Below, in pieces: positions 55,006 through 63,943 of a stretch of DNA of 64,000 nucleotides. Source of the DNA: JANNYA01 sp031422315 (GTDB lineage Bacteria > Pseudomonadota > Gammaproteobacteria > Xanthomonadales > SZUA-5); assembly GCA_031422315.1 (NCBI GenBank), contig JANOQN010000032.1:12346-76345 (forward strand), read 5' to 3'. The notes under the pieces are model-generated. The model was given only the letters and a program-made list of their open reading frames with translations. It was not told the origin of the DNA and ran no database searches. Each line of letters opens with the position of its first letter. The first letter of the stretch is position 1. The position numbers and the translations under genes are program-made.

Positions 55006-57216
55006 TTACGCGCTCTGCTTGCCGCGCCGCCGCAGCACCAGCGCCAAACCAACCAACAGCACCGATATCCCGCCCAGCCACGGTGCGTAGCGCTTCACCA
55101 TGCGCTTGCGTTCGGCGCGCTTGGCGCTATCGAGCATCGCCTGCGCCTTCGCAAAATCCGGCGTTGGGCAGGCTTGTCCGGTGCCAAAAATGCCGCCCCA
55201 GGGCACATACGCGCCCTGATTCAAATAGCGCTTATAGATCTTGATGCCCATCTCAGGCTCACGGTTGATCGTCCAATGCGTGGCTCTACACAGCACCGCC
55301 GCAAACGCTTGCGAGCGGGCCGGCAAGGCATCCGCCGCCTGTTCGGCTAGCTGCGTAGCGATGTAGCGGTAGTGAAAGCGCTTGTTCGGTTTTGCCGTGC
55401 TGCTGGTAAACCGCTCGCGCTCGTTTGGCACGATCAACTCGCTTGGCAGCTTGCGATCTTCACCATCTCGCTCGTGCATGCTGTAAGCGCCGTAGTACAC
55501 GCTGAAATCCGGGTCCAGCTCAAAGCCCATAATGTCCATGCCTTTTATGCGGGCAACCTTGGCAGCATTAAAAAGCTGCTCGGCTTTGGCGACACCACTA
55601 AGAGATTTGGCCGAATTGATGGCTTTAGCGTACTCATCGAGCGCCTGTGTTTGCTCTGGATAATCAAAGTAACTAGCGGCCTTATCTAGCTGCCCATCCC
55701 GAACCAATCGACGCGCCAAAATAGCGCGTAAACGCCGCGATACCGCGGTGCGATCATTGCCAGTGTCAAAATAATATTCCGGTTCAGTCCCAGGTTTTGC
55801 AGGCTGCGCCTTGGTATTTTTATCGACGAAACTGCTCAACTCATCCAAAGTCAGCACGCGCTCCGCTACATAGGCTAGATCTTCCGAATAGCTGCCGGCG
55901 GCTAGGAAAAACTGCTGAATGGCTTCGGTAAAATCGCCCCGACTTAGCGCCAGCGTGCCCGCCTCGCCCTGCACTCGGCAACGCGGCGAGCTAGTAAACT
56001 GCTCTGCTTTATTCCAATCTTCTAGCGTTGGAAAGCTTTTGGCGGCTTTCGCATATGCCGCTGCTGCCCCGTTTTGATCGCCCGCCCGCAGCGCTAATTT
56101 TGCCCGCACCCAGTTTGCCAACGGGGTTTCCATAGTCCCGGCAAACCGCTGCGCTAGCTCGAATCGCCCATCAGAATAGAGCGCAGCGGCTAAATAGTCA
56201 GACCCGGCAATTTGCGTCACCTGCGCGGCATCAGCGGCGGCCAAAATTCTCTCGACTAGCGGTGGCTCCGGTAGGGGTTCAATCAGATTGCCGTTGTCGT
56301 CGTACTCCTCGGAATAGAACGCATCATCGCCGCGCGCATAGGCATAGGCTGAAATCAAACGCTGCACTGTTGGATCGGAAATAGAAGCACGCAAAAGCTC
56401 ATTATTTTGGCTAAGCTTGCGCGCGACAAACCGCAGCGATTTTGCGCCCTCACCATTCGGGCTTTGCGCAGCCTGTTCGGCGTACAGTGCAATCGACTCA
56501 ATCAATACCGCGCGCTGTTGCTCGGAATTTAAGCTGCCGTCATTTCGCAGCTGCTGCCATAAAATTTGCGCTTCTTCGCCGAGTGAGGCTATCGCTAAGC
56601 CCAGTGGATCAACTTTTTGTGCAGTTGCCAGGCGCCGCACTTCGACGAAATGCGCTTTTGCTACTGCGTCGTCGCCAGCGACGTACGCCGCGCGCCCCAG
56701 CATAAACTGCGCCATCAACGCCCGATCAGCGCCATCCGCACCGAGCTCCAAAACCTTGCCAAAGTAGCCCTGCGTGGCTTCGTAGCTGCCGGTGCGAAAC
56801 TCAATTGCGCCTGCCAAATAATAGCGGTGCGCAGCCGGTAGCGTGCTTGCTCGGCTGAGCGCTTCCTCGCCACTGCTAGCTTGGCGGGCACTTAAATGCG
56901 CCTGCATTTGAGCTTCAGTGTAATTTTGCTGCTCATACTCGGTTTGCGCATCGCTGATGGGGTTTTCCGGGCTTGGGTTAAACCAGGGGTCGATCAACAC
57001 GCTAGGCCGTGGCAGCTGCGCCAATTTGCGCGGAATCAGTCGATCCGCTTCAAATACGAAAAATCCTTCTGGCAGCCGGGCAAGCGTGCCCGCACGATCA
57101 TCCAGCAGCATGGGCTGGAAATCCGGGCCGCAGGCTTGGCTAGGTGTAGCAAACAGCGCGAAACACAGCGCGAAACTCAAGGTTTTTAACGTGCGGATGT
57201 TCGAAAGTGTGGTCAT
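55006..57216 (-). CDS. Large exported TPR-like protein with C-terminal membrane anchor
   Basis: A 736-residue exported protein. Signal peptide (residues 9-28) followed by ACGPDFQPMLL, a motif common at the mature start of this uncharacterised family. The middle is helical and TPR/Sel1-like (YLAGAIEFRTGSYEATQGYF, AQFMLGRAAYVAGDDAVAKAHF, ALRAGDQNGAAAAYAKAAKSF). It ends with one hydrophobic segment and a basic tail (VLRRRGKQSA), so it is probably held in the inner membrane facing the periplasm. Function unknown. It is upstream of comEC, 21 bases away, and divergent from icmF. Confidence 0.7.
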   Translation of the reverse strand: MTTLSNIRTLKTLSFALCFALFATPSQACGPDFQPMLLDDRAGTLARLPEGFFVFEADRLIPRKLAQLPRPSVLIDPWFNPSPENPISDAQTEYEQQNYTEAQMQAHLSARQASSGEEALSRASTLPAAHRYYLAGAIEFRTGSYEATQGYFGKVLELGADGADRALMAQFMLGRAAYVAGDDAVAKAHFVEVRRLATAQKVDPLGLAIASLGEEAQILWQQLRNDGSLNSEQQRAVLIESIALYAEQAAQSPNGEGAKSLRFVARKLSQNNELLRASISDPTVQRLISAYAYARGDDAFYSEEYDDNGNLIEPLPEPPLVERILAAADAAQVTQIAGSDYLAAALYSDGRFELAQRFAGTMETPLANWVRAKLALRAGDQNGAAAAYAKAAKSFPTLEDWNKAEQFTSSPRCRVQGEAGTLALSRGDFTEAIQQFFLAAGSYSEDLAYVAERVLTLDELSSFVDKNTKAQPAKPGTEPEYYFDTGNDRTAVSRRLRAILARRLVRDGQLDKAASYFDYPEQTQALDEYAKAINSAKSLSGVAKAEQLFNAAKVARIKGMDIMGFELDPDFSVYYGAYSMHERDGEDRKLPSELIVPNERERFTSSTAKPNKRFHYRYIATQLAEQAADALPARSQAFAAVLCRATHWTINREPEMGIKIYKRYLNQGAYVPWGGIFGTGQACPTPDFAKAQAMLDSAKRAERKRMVKRYAPWLGGISVLLVGLALVLRRRGKQSA

Positions 57217-57326
57217 AACGCAGCAATCACAAAAAATACATGCTAGCGCAGAACACCTTAAACGAACACGGGTTTTGACCCAAAATTGGAATTACACTTG
57301 CCACACACCCCGCAGCAGGCCAAACC

Positions 57327-60300
57327 ATGAATGTTACCGCTTCCGCCCTAGCCGTTCAAAGCACAAGTGAAACCACCCCAATCCGCTTTGTAACCGCCGC
57401 CAGCCTATTCGACGGCCACGATGCCGCGATCAACATTATGCGGCGCTTGATTCAAAGCCAGGGCGCGGAAGTGATCCACTTGGGGCACAACCGCTCGGTG
57501 GCCGATGTAGTGAGCGCAGCGATTCAAGAGGATGCTGACGGCATTGCGCTGAGCTCCTATCAGGGCGGGCACATGGAGTACTTCAAGTACATGGTCGATA
57601 TGCTGGCTGAGCGCGGCATGGGCCATATTCGCGTGTTCGGCGGCGGTGGCGGCACGATTACACCGGAAGAAATTGCGCAGCTGCATGCGGAGGGGGTGGA
57701 GCGCATTTACCACCCGAACGATGGCATGAGCATGGGTTTGGTCGCCATGATCGAAGATTTAATGCAGCGCACCACTAAGGCTAGACGCAAAACCGTAATG
57801 CCCAAACTGCTGGAGCGGGACGATCACGCCGCGATTGCCGGCATGCTAAGCGCGATTGAAGAGGGCGATTTGGAGGGCAGCGAGCTTGAGCTCAAGCGCA
57901 AAGAATGGAAGCTGGCCGGTGCAAAAACGCCGGTGGTGGGCATCACCGGCACGGGCGGCGCGGGTAAATCTTCGGTGGTGGATGAGCTGCTGAATCGTTT
58001 TTTGCAGCATTTTCCGCAGATGCGCATCGCCGTGCTGGCGGTTGATCCAACGCGCAGGCGCTCGGGCGGGGCGCTGTTAGGCGATCGCATTCGCATGAAT
58101 TCGCTGCGCTCAGATCGCGTGTACATGCGCTCGATGGCCACAAGGCGCCAGCATCAGGCCACCAATATCGTGCTGGTTGACTGCATTGCCTGTTTGAAGG
58201 CGCTGAACTTTGATTTGGTTATTGTAGAAACCGCCGGTATTGGGCAAAGCGATTCCGCGATTGTCGATTTGGTCGATTTCCCGATGTATGTGATGACATC
58301 CGACTACGGCGCGGCATCGCAGCTGGAAAAGATCGACATGATCGATTTTGCCGAGCTGATTGTGCTGAATAAATATGACCGGCGCGGCGCGGAAGATGCG
58401 CTCAGAGATGTTCGCAAGCAGTGGAAGCGCAACCGGGTCGCGTTTCAGCTGGAAGACGCTAACGTGCCGGTGTACCCCACGATTGCCAGCCAGTTCAATG
58501 ATCCGGGCGTGACATGGATGTTTAGCAATCTGTGCCGCTTAATCGTCGAAAAACTCGGCGATAAACTGAAATTAGATGCGGCTAAGTGGCAGCCAAACGC
58601 TGACACCAGCTTAAAGGAACCGCGCGCCACTGTGCTAATTCCAGGAAGCCGCGTGCGCTATTTGGCAGAAATTTCCGAAAACGGTCGCGCGCAAAACAAG
58701 TTAGCTATCAAACAAAGTGAAATCGCTGCGCGCGCGCAGCACTACTATGCGGTACTGAAAGAACTGGACGGCGCAAACGTGCCAGAGGCTTTGGCGCTGT
58801 ACAGCGATGCACAGCTGACTAGTGGCGAGCATCAGGTGCTGCGCCAGCGCTACAACGATGCGGTGCTATCGCTATCAAACGAGGCACTGCAACTGCTGCG
58901 CAGCTGGCCCAAGCGCAAAGCCGGCGTAACCGATGAAGAATTCACCTATGAAGTGCGCGGCAAACAAATCAAAGGCGCGAACTATCGGGATTCTTTAAGC
59001 CATCAAAAAATCCCGAAAATTGCCGCGCCGAACTATCAAAGCTGGGGCGAGCTGCTGACGTTCTTGATGAAGGAAAATCTGCCCGGCGCGTATCCGTACA
59101 CCGCCGGCGTGTATCCATACCGCCGCGAAGGTGAGGATCCTACCCGTATGTTTGCCGGCGAAGGCCACCCCGAGCGCACCAATCGGCGCTTTCACTATTT
59201 GAGCGTCGATGCCAAAGCGGCGCGGCTTTCTACCGCGTTTGATTCAGTCACGTTGTACGGTGAAGATCCTGCGGTGCGGCCAGATATTTACGGCAAAGTC
59301 GGCAATTCCGGCGTCAATATCGCCACGCTGGATGATATGAAAAAGCTCTATTCGGGCTTTGATTTGTGTGCGCCAAGCACATCGGTTTCTATGACCATCA
59401 ACGGCCCGGCGCCAATGATTCTAGCGATGTTTATGAATACTGCGATCGATCAGCAGGTCGAAAAATATCTGCGCAGCGATGACACCCGCTGGCAAATCGC
59501 ACGCGCCAAAATCGACGCGCTGCTAGCGGGCAAAGCGAAACCCTGCTACGGCGGCGCACTGCCAGATGGCCACGATGGTTTGGGCCTGGGTTTGCTCGGC
59601 ATTTCCGGTGATCAAGTGGTTGATAGTGAAACCTATGCACGCATCAAAACCGAAACCCTAAAATCCGTGCGCGGCACCGTACAGGCGGATATTTTGAAAG
59701 AAGATCAGGCGCAAAACACCTGCATTTTCAGCACCGAATTTGCGCTGCGCATGATGGGCGATATTCAGCAGTATTTTGTCGATAAGGATGTGCGCAATTT
59801 TTACTCGGTATCGATTAGCGGCTATCACATTGCCGAAGCCGGCGCGAACCCGATTTCACAGCTCGCCTTTACCCTGTCGAACGGCTTCACCATCGTCGAA
59901 TACTATTTGGCGCGCGGCATGAAGATCGACGATTTCGCGCCGAACCTGAGCTTCTTTTTCAGCAACGGCATGGATCCGGAATACACCGCGATTGGCCGCG
60001 TCGCAAGGCGCATCTGGGCACGCGCCATGCGCGAACGCTACGGCGCTTCCGCGCGCAGCCAGATGATGAAGTACCACATCCAAACCAGCGGCCGATCCTT
60101 ACACGCGCAAGAAATCCAGTTCAACGACATCCGTACCACGCTGCAAGCGCTGTACGCACTATTTGATAACTGCAACAGCCTGCACACCAACGCCTTCGAT
60201 GAAGCCATCACCACACCCACCGAAGATTCCGTGCGCCGCGCGGTTGCAATCCAGCTGATTATCAACCGCGAACTTGGCTTAAACTTCAATGAAAACCCCT

Positions 60301-60767
60301 GGCAGGGCAGCTTCGCAGTGGAATACCTAACCGATTTAGTCGAAGAAGCGGTGTACAAAGAATTCGAAGCACTCAGCGAACGCGGCGGTGTACTGGGGGC
60401 CATGGACACCATGTACCAGCGCGGCAAAATTCAAGAAGAATCCATGTACTACGAACACAAAAAACATGACGGCAGCCTGCCACTGATTGGCGTCAATACC
60501 TTTCTGCCTAAGAACCCCGAACTTAACACCACCATCGAGCTTATCCGCTCCACTGAATCCGAAAAGCAAGCCCAAATCAACAATGTCGCACTGTTCCAAG
60601 CGGCACGAAATGGCTTTGCGACTGGCGGGCTAAAATACCTACAGCAAACCGCACGCGAGCGCGGCAATTTGTTTGAGGGTTTGATGGAGGCGGTCAAGAC
60701 GCACTCATTAGGGCAGATTAGTCATGCGCTGTACGAGGTTGGGGGGGAGTATCGGAGGAATATGTGA
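57327..60767 (+). CDS. icmF: Fused isobutyryl-CoA mutase IcmF
   Basis: B12-dependent enzyme interconverting isobutyryl-CoA and n-butyryl-CoA, with its own GTPase chaperone. Order of domains: B12-binding (residues about 20-150; DGHDAAINIMRR, with the cobalt-binding His), MeaI-type G domain (ITGTGGAGKSS at about 210; NKYD), linker, then the acyl-CoA mutase barrel (AGVYPYRREGEDPTRMFAG, STSVSMTINGPAP). 1146 residues is the full fused length. ATG 57327; a 110-base divergent promoter region lies upstream. It needs adenosylcobalamin, linking it to cobS. Confidence 0.95.
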   Translation: MNVTASALAVQSTSETTPIRFVTAASLFDGHDAAINIMRRLIQSQGAEVIHLGHNRSVADVVSAAIQEDADGIALSSYQGGHMEYFKYMVDMLAERGMGHIRVFGGGGGTITPEEIAQLHAEGVERIYHPNDGMSMGLVAMIEDLMQRTTKARRKTVMPKLLERDDHAAIAGMLSAIEEGDLEGSELELKRKEWKLAGAKTPVVGITGTGGAGKSSVVDELLNRFLQHFPQMRIAVLAVDPTRRRSGGALLGDRIRMNSLRSDRVYMRSMATRRQHQATNIVLVDCIACLKALNFDLVIVETAGIGQSDSAIVDLVDFPMYVMTSDYGAASQLEKIDMIDFAELIVLNKYDRRGAEDALRDVRKQWKRNRVAFQLEDANVPVYPTIASQFNDPGVTWMFSNLCRLIVEKLGDKLKLDAAKWQPNADTSLKEPRATVLIPGSRVRYLAEISENGRAQNKLAIKQSEIAARAQHYYAVLKELDGANVPEALALYSDAQLTSGEHQVLRQRYNDAVLSLSNEALQLLRSWPKRKAGVTDEEFTYEVRGKQIKGANYRDSLSHQKIPKIAAPNYQSWGELLTFLMKENLPGAYPYTAGVYPYRREGEDPTRMFAGEGHPERTNRRFHYLSVDAKAARLSTAFDSVTLYGEDPAVRPDIYGKVGNSGVNIATLDDMKKLYSGFDLCAPSTSVSMTINGPAPMILAMFMNTAIDQQVEKYLRSDDTRWQIARAKIDALLAGKAKPCYGGALPDGHDGLGLGLLGISGDQVVDSETYARIKTETLKSVRGTVQADILKEDQAQNTCIFSTEFALRMMGDIQQYFVDKDVRNFYSVSISGYHIAEAGANPISQLAFTLSNGFTIVEYYLARGMKIDDFAPNLSFFFSNGMDPEYTAIGRVARRIWARAMRERYGASARSQMMKYHIQTSGRSLHAQEIQFNDIRTTLQALYALFDNCNSLHTNAFDEAITTPTEDSVRRAVAIQLIINRELGLNFNENPWQGSFAVEYLTDLVEEAVYKEFEALSERGGVLGAMDTMYQRGKIQEESMYYEHKKHDGSLPLIGVNTFLPKNPELNTTIELIRSTESEKQAQINNVALFQAARNGFATGGLKYLQQTARERGNLFEGLMEAVKTHSLGQISHALYEVGGEYRRNM

Positions 60768-60792
60768 TTACCTTTAACGCGGGAGATGTACC

Positions 60793-61857
60793 ATGATTGA
60801 TTTATTAAGTAAGCCGCCTACGCAGCAAATTAATTTAACCCCGCTTTCATTCCAGGAGTTACTCAAAAAAACTATTGAGGAAGAACCAATAGGTAATTTA
60901 GAATCGCTAACAATGGCACAAATGGAACTTCTGGATTCTGCCCGATTTGAACACTCGGCTCACTCGGCATTTGTCCAGCGGTTCATCGAACTTGGCAAAT
61001 CAATTGGCTCGCCCCAATTCGGAACGCCGAGTCTATCCAGCGAACCAAATTTGATTTTTCTAAAGGCGGAAAACAAAGAACTAAAATCAAAATTGTCGAC
61101 GATTAACAATGATTATCAAGCGCTAGCTTTTCTAGCAAAGCACGCATATCTAACTGAGCGGATAAGTGTCGAAGCTAGTAAGAGGATGCTCGGTAGCAAC
61201 GGCGCGCTGATTGCAGAAATGGGGCTTAACAGTTCTACGAAATCATTAGAAGCATTTATACTTTCCATCGATATTCGGCGGTCCACCGACTTAATGCTCA
61301 ACGCGAAAGAGTCAACGCTTTTTGCCGACTTTTTAAACAAACTCTCAAATGGCTTGGAAAACATCATAAAAGAACAGTTCGGTATATTTGACAAATTTAC
61401 TGGTGATGGCGCTCTGGCTTTTTTTCCTAAACCATTTAGCGGCACGACGGCAGCGCTTAATATTTTAATAGCTGCGAAGAAAGCACATGCCTTTTTCAAG
61501 GCACACTACGACGCCTGTCGTGGCAGTTTCAGTTCAGTTTTGCTCGAAACAGGATTAGGAATTGGAATTGATTACGGTTCTGTCAAAATACTAAAGCTAT
61601 CCGACGGATTGACCGTCGTTGGCAAACCTGTGGTTTACGCATGTCGGTTTGCGGGGGCCGGAGCCGGAACAACTTTGGTGAATCAAGGTGCCTATGAAGC
61701 CATGAGTGCGTTGGATAATTTACTTGAGTTTGATGAGGTCTCAATCGACATCAAGCATCAGGGAAAACACCTAGCGTACCAACCTAAAAACTCGCCGAGG
61801 ATCGAATTGATCAAAGAGCCAGAATGGCTTACGTCGCCTTCGAAACCTTCAGAGTAA
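60793..61857 (+). CDS. Divergent class III nucleotidyl cyclase
   Basis: A 354-residue cytosolic protein. Residues 1-150 are helical with a coiled-coil-like stretch (about 90-110) and no membrane segment. The cyclase domain follows: the first metal Asp is in SIDIRRST (Asp160), the second in KFTGDGALAFFP (Asp205), then GLGIGIDYGSV. In the usual GDxVNxAaR motif the Asp and Asn are replaced (VGKPVVYACRF), although the Arg stays. This suggests altered base choice or catalysis. GGGAG lies 7 bases before ATG 60793, 25 bases after icmF. AT-rich relative to icmF. It may make cAMP, cGMP or a cyclic pyrimidine nucleotide. Confidence 0.78.
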   Translation: MIDLLSKPPTQQINLTPLSFQELLKKTIEEEPIGNLESLTMAQMELLDSARFEHSAHSAFVQRFIELGKSIGSPQFGTPSLSSEPNLIFLKAENKELKSKLSTINNDYQALAFLAKHAYLTERISVEASKRMLGSNGALIAEMGLNSSTKSLEAFILSIDIRRSTDLMLNAKESTLFADFLNKLSNGLENIIKEQFGIFDKFTGDGALAFFPKPFSGTTAALNILIAAKKAHAFFKAHYDACRGSFSSVLLETGLGIGIDYGSVKILKLSDGLTVVGKPVVYACRFAGAGAGTTLVNQGAYEAMSALDNLLEFDEVSIDIKHQGKHLAYQPKNSPRIELIKEPEWLTSPSKPSE

Positions 61858-61865
61858 TCGAATCA

Positions 61866-62381
61866 ATGGCAATTAAAATCTCCGACATACTCAAAGCCCT
61901 TAATGACGAGAACATTCGCTATGTGATTGTGGGTGGTGTGGCTGTTAACTTGCACGGCCATGTGCGATTTACTAAAGACCTGGATTTGATTTTCGCTTTT
62001 GAGAAAACCAATTTGACGCGTGCTATGCAGATTTTGGCAGCCATCAATTTTTCGCCGCTGTTGCCGATCAGCATCTTGGATTTCGCAAATCCTGCGTTAC
62101 GCGCCCAGTGGATCAACGAAAAGGGCTTGGTGGTTTTTCAGTTAATCGATCGAGTCCAAATTGATCGCCAAATTGACGTGTTTGTAGATGAGCCAATTCC
62201 CTTTGAAAAAATGTACCAGGAGCGCGAGAACGTCGCTTTAGGCGGCACGACCGCGCCGATTGCTTCGATCGAACATCTAATCGAGATGAAAACTATCGCT
62301 GGCCGCCCGCAGGATCTTTCTGATATTCAAAAGCTACGATTCCTGCAAATGAGGAATTCGCGCGAGAAAAAGGAGGATTAA
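61866..62381 (+). CDS. Nucleotidyltransferase, AbiEii/MNT-like
   Basis: A 171-residue protein of the polymerase-beta-type nucleotidyltransferase fold: VGGVAVNLHGHVRFTKDLDLIF carries the GG motif (residues 23-24) and the metal pair D38/D40. A later acidic residue in RQIDVFVDE fits the third metal ligand. A C-terminal helix (IASIEHLIEMKTIAGRPQDLSDIQKL) is typical of AbiEii-like and related nucleotidyltransferases. ATG 61866, 8 bases after the cyclase stop; the frame is open upstream to 61824 but overlaps the cyclase. Such proteins act as toxins or modify tRNA or proteins; the target here is unknown. Confidence 0.78.
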   Translation: MAIKISDILKALNDENIRYVIVGGVAVNLHGHVRFTKDLDLIFAFEKTNLTRAMQILAAINFSPLLPISILDFANPALRAQWINEKGLVVFQLIDRVQIDRQIDVFVDEPIPFEKMYQERENVALGGTTAPIASIEHLIEMKTIAGRPQDLSDIQKLRFLQMRNSREKKED

Positions 62382-62642
62382 ATGACTATTCCAACGTTCC
62401 AATCGCTAAACCCCTGGGAAAAGGCTGACTATTTGGCCTTGGATTATTACGTCAGCAATTCCACGCCTGCGCAACGCTTGCAATGGCTGGAGGACGCCCA
62501 TGATTTCGCGTTGCAGGTCGCTTATGAACGCCATAGTCGTGGGCTGATTACGATTGACGATGAGGGAAATGTTTGGCCGCGCAGCTTAGAACGCGCTGTA
62601 GAAAATACCCGGACTTCCCCTGACGAAGCGCAAGTGCAGTGA
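62382..62642 (+). CDS. Small unknown protein, founder of a local repeat family
   Basis: An 86-residue acidic protein. ATG 62382 directly follows the previous stop and a perfect AGGAGG. N-terminal TFQSLNPWEKADYLALDYY, then DFALQVAYERHSRGLITIDD and NVWPRSLERAV. The second half (residues 41-73) recurs at 63636 and again, in part, at the right window edge. No family recognised; its place before a kinase-like toxin and its duplication suggest an antitoxin or immunity role. Confidence 0.6.
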   Translation: MTIPTFQSLNPWEKADYLALDYYVSNSTPAQRLQWLEDAHDFALQVAYERHSRGLITIDDEGNVWPRSLERAVENTRTSPDEAQVQ

Positions 62643-62884
62643 ACCTGATCGCAAATTCTCAAAACGATTCGCTAGCCGCAAGTCTATTCAGCTGCACCTT
62701 CGAACAAGCCGAAGAGCGCAATTTATGGGCGGGCATCAACGCTAGCACGCGTGCAAAGGTGGGGTTTTTTGAGGCAATGATTGAGATTGGTTTTAAGTTC
62801 GGCGCGCTAAAGCCGAATGGGCCGATAACCTGGGATGAATTTGCAGTGCTGCAAAAAGCCGAGAATTTTAAGGGGTTTGAGTAA
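62639..62884 (+). CDS. Small unknown protein, possible antitoxin
   Basis: An 81-residue protein starting at GTG 62639, overlapping the previous stop by 4 bases, and sharing one base of its stop with the ATG of the next gene (TAATG). Mostly helical, with EERNLWAGINASTRAKVGFFEAMIEIGF. No domain recognised. Tight coupling to the zeta-like gene suggests it is part of that toxin module. Confidence 0.55.
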   Translation: MNLIANSQNDSLAASLFSCTFEQAEERNLWAGINASTRAKVGFFEAMIEIGFKFGALKPNGPITWDEFAVLQKAENFKGFE

Positions 62885-63456
62885 TGCCGACTTGCTGGAT
62901 TATTGCCGGGCCTAACGGGGCAGGTAAAACTACCTTTGCTCTGGAGTATCTGCCGCAAGTAGTAGGATGCTCTCGCTTTATCAATGCCGATTTAATCGCG
63001 GCGGGCTTGTCGCCGTTAGCGCCAGAACGTGAACTATTGGCCGCCAGTCGTTTATTTTTACGTGAGATCGACGTGGCTATTGCCAAGCGCGAAGATTTTG
63101 CGTTTGAGACCACGCTGGCGGGTCGTAGCTACTTGAAATTGATACGACGCTTGCGCGCTGAGGGCTGGCGTATAGAGCTGATCTATCTGGCATTGCCCTC
63201 CGTGGAAATGTCCAAACTGCGCGTCGCCGAACGAGTTACCCACGGTGGGCACAACATACCCATTGCTGATATCGAACGTCGTTTTGCACGTAGCTTAGCC
63301 AATCTACTAGAGGTGTTCAGCCCGGAAGTAGACTTTTGTCGTTGCCTTATGAACAACAGTGCGTTGCCTGAATTGGTATTTGAGCAAAAGGATACTGTCC
63401 GCACTATCGTTCACCCTCATTATTATCAGCATTTGTTGCAGGAGATAGCATTTTGA
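62884..63456 (+). CDS. Zeta-toxin-like P-loop kinase
   Basis: A 190-residue P-loop kinase: Walker A AGPNGAGKTTFA (residues 8-19), NADLIAAGLSP with the acidic substrate residue, FETTLAGRSYL, and RVAERVTHGGHNIPIADIERRF. This is the pattern of short zeta-toxin-like proteins, which phosphorylate UDP-sugars (zeta/PezT) or other substrates. Unlike epsilon/zeta pairs there is no epsilon homologue; small unknown genes flank it. ATG 62884. Confidence 0.82.
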   Translation: MPTCWIIAGPNGAGKTTFALEYLPQVVGCSRFINADLIAAGLSPLAPERELLAASRLFLREIDVAIAKREDFAFETTLAGRSYLKLIRRLRAEGWRIELIYLALPSVEMSKLRVAERVTHGGHNIPIADIERRFARSLANLLEVFSPEVDFCRCLMNNSALPELVFEQKDTVRTIVHPHYYQHLLQEIAF

Positions 63457-63623
63457 TTATTACAACCGGCGAGCCCTCAGCCGAAGCGCAGGCCATACTT
63501 CAGGCATTGCGGGCGGCTGTTGCCAAGGCACTTGAGAGAAAGCAGAAACTTGGCCAATACGCCGTAATCTGGCAAGACGGCCGCCCGGTGCAAACGGGTG
63601 CTGACGCACCTAGAGACAAGTAG
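63453..63623 (+). CDS. 56-residue partner protein downstream of the zeta-like kinase
   Basis: A short gene starting TTG 63453, overlapping the kinase stop by 4 bases (TTGA). It has a helical N-terminal half (SAEAQAILQALRAAVAKALERKQKL) and ends GQYAVIWQDGRPVQTG. Small proteins with a (K/R)LGQYAVxWxDGRPV segment are, as far as I recall, found beside zeta/AAA-type toxins, so an antitoxin role is plausible. The coding frame and coupling are directly visible; the function is inference. Confidence 0.6.
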   Translation: MIITTGEPSAEAQAILQALRAAVAKALERKQKLGQYAVIWQDGRPVQTGADAPRDK

Positions 63624-63635
63624 TGATTGCGCGCC

Positions 63636-63797
63636 ATGAGCGCCAACTTTGCCCTGCACGATTTCGCGCTACAGGTCGCTTATGAGCGTCACAGCCGTGG
63701 GCTGGTGACGATTGACGATGAAAGCAATATCTGGCCGCGTAGTTTGCAAATCGCCGTGAACAGTACGAACCGGAACCCCCCCTTACAAAACTGCTAG
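63636..63797 (+). pseudogene. Truncated second copy of the 62382 small gene
   Basis: A 53-codon frame whose residues 9-41 (DFALQVAYERHSRGLVTIDD to WPRSLQIAV) match residues 41-73 of the 62382 protein at nearly every position, with different codons at many sites. The N-terminal 40 residues are missing and the tail is unrelated (NSTNRNPPLQNC). Probably a decayed duplicate, though a short protein could still be made from ATG 63636. Confidence 0.65.
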
Positions 63798-63859
63798 CAA
63801 ATCGATCAGCGGCGATCGTTATTGATTTGCGTATCTTGATCCGCTGAGCGAGCGCTTTG

Positions 63860-63940
63860 GAATCGCGGTAGGAATGCGCCTTACAGCGCACCCCCCGCAC
63901 AGATCCCGGCGGGCGCAACTTACGCACCGGGCTCCTGCCT
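63860..63940 (-). mobile_element. Probable group II intron fragment
   Basis: Read on the minus strand, 63940 to 63860 gives GGCAGGAGCCCGGTGCG, then GCCGGGATCTGTGCGGGGGG and ATTCCTACCGCGA. From memory this closely resembles a conserved non-coding stretch next to reverse-transcriptase genes of bacterial group II introns. No reverse-transcriptase frame is attached, so this would be a remnant. Assignment is by recall of sequence pattern only. Confidence 0.4.
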
Positions 63941-63943
63941 TGG

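Noticed and set aside
60793..61857. Classical Pycsar system
   Set aside because: No TIR or membrane effector gene is adjacent, so only a cyclase-linked cassette of unknown type is claimed.
63610..63927. 105-codon minus-strand frame at the right end
   Set aside because: Antisense to the truncated WPR copy and across the intron-like stretch; best seen as a spurious frame.
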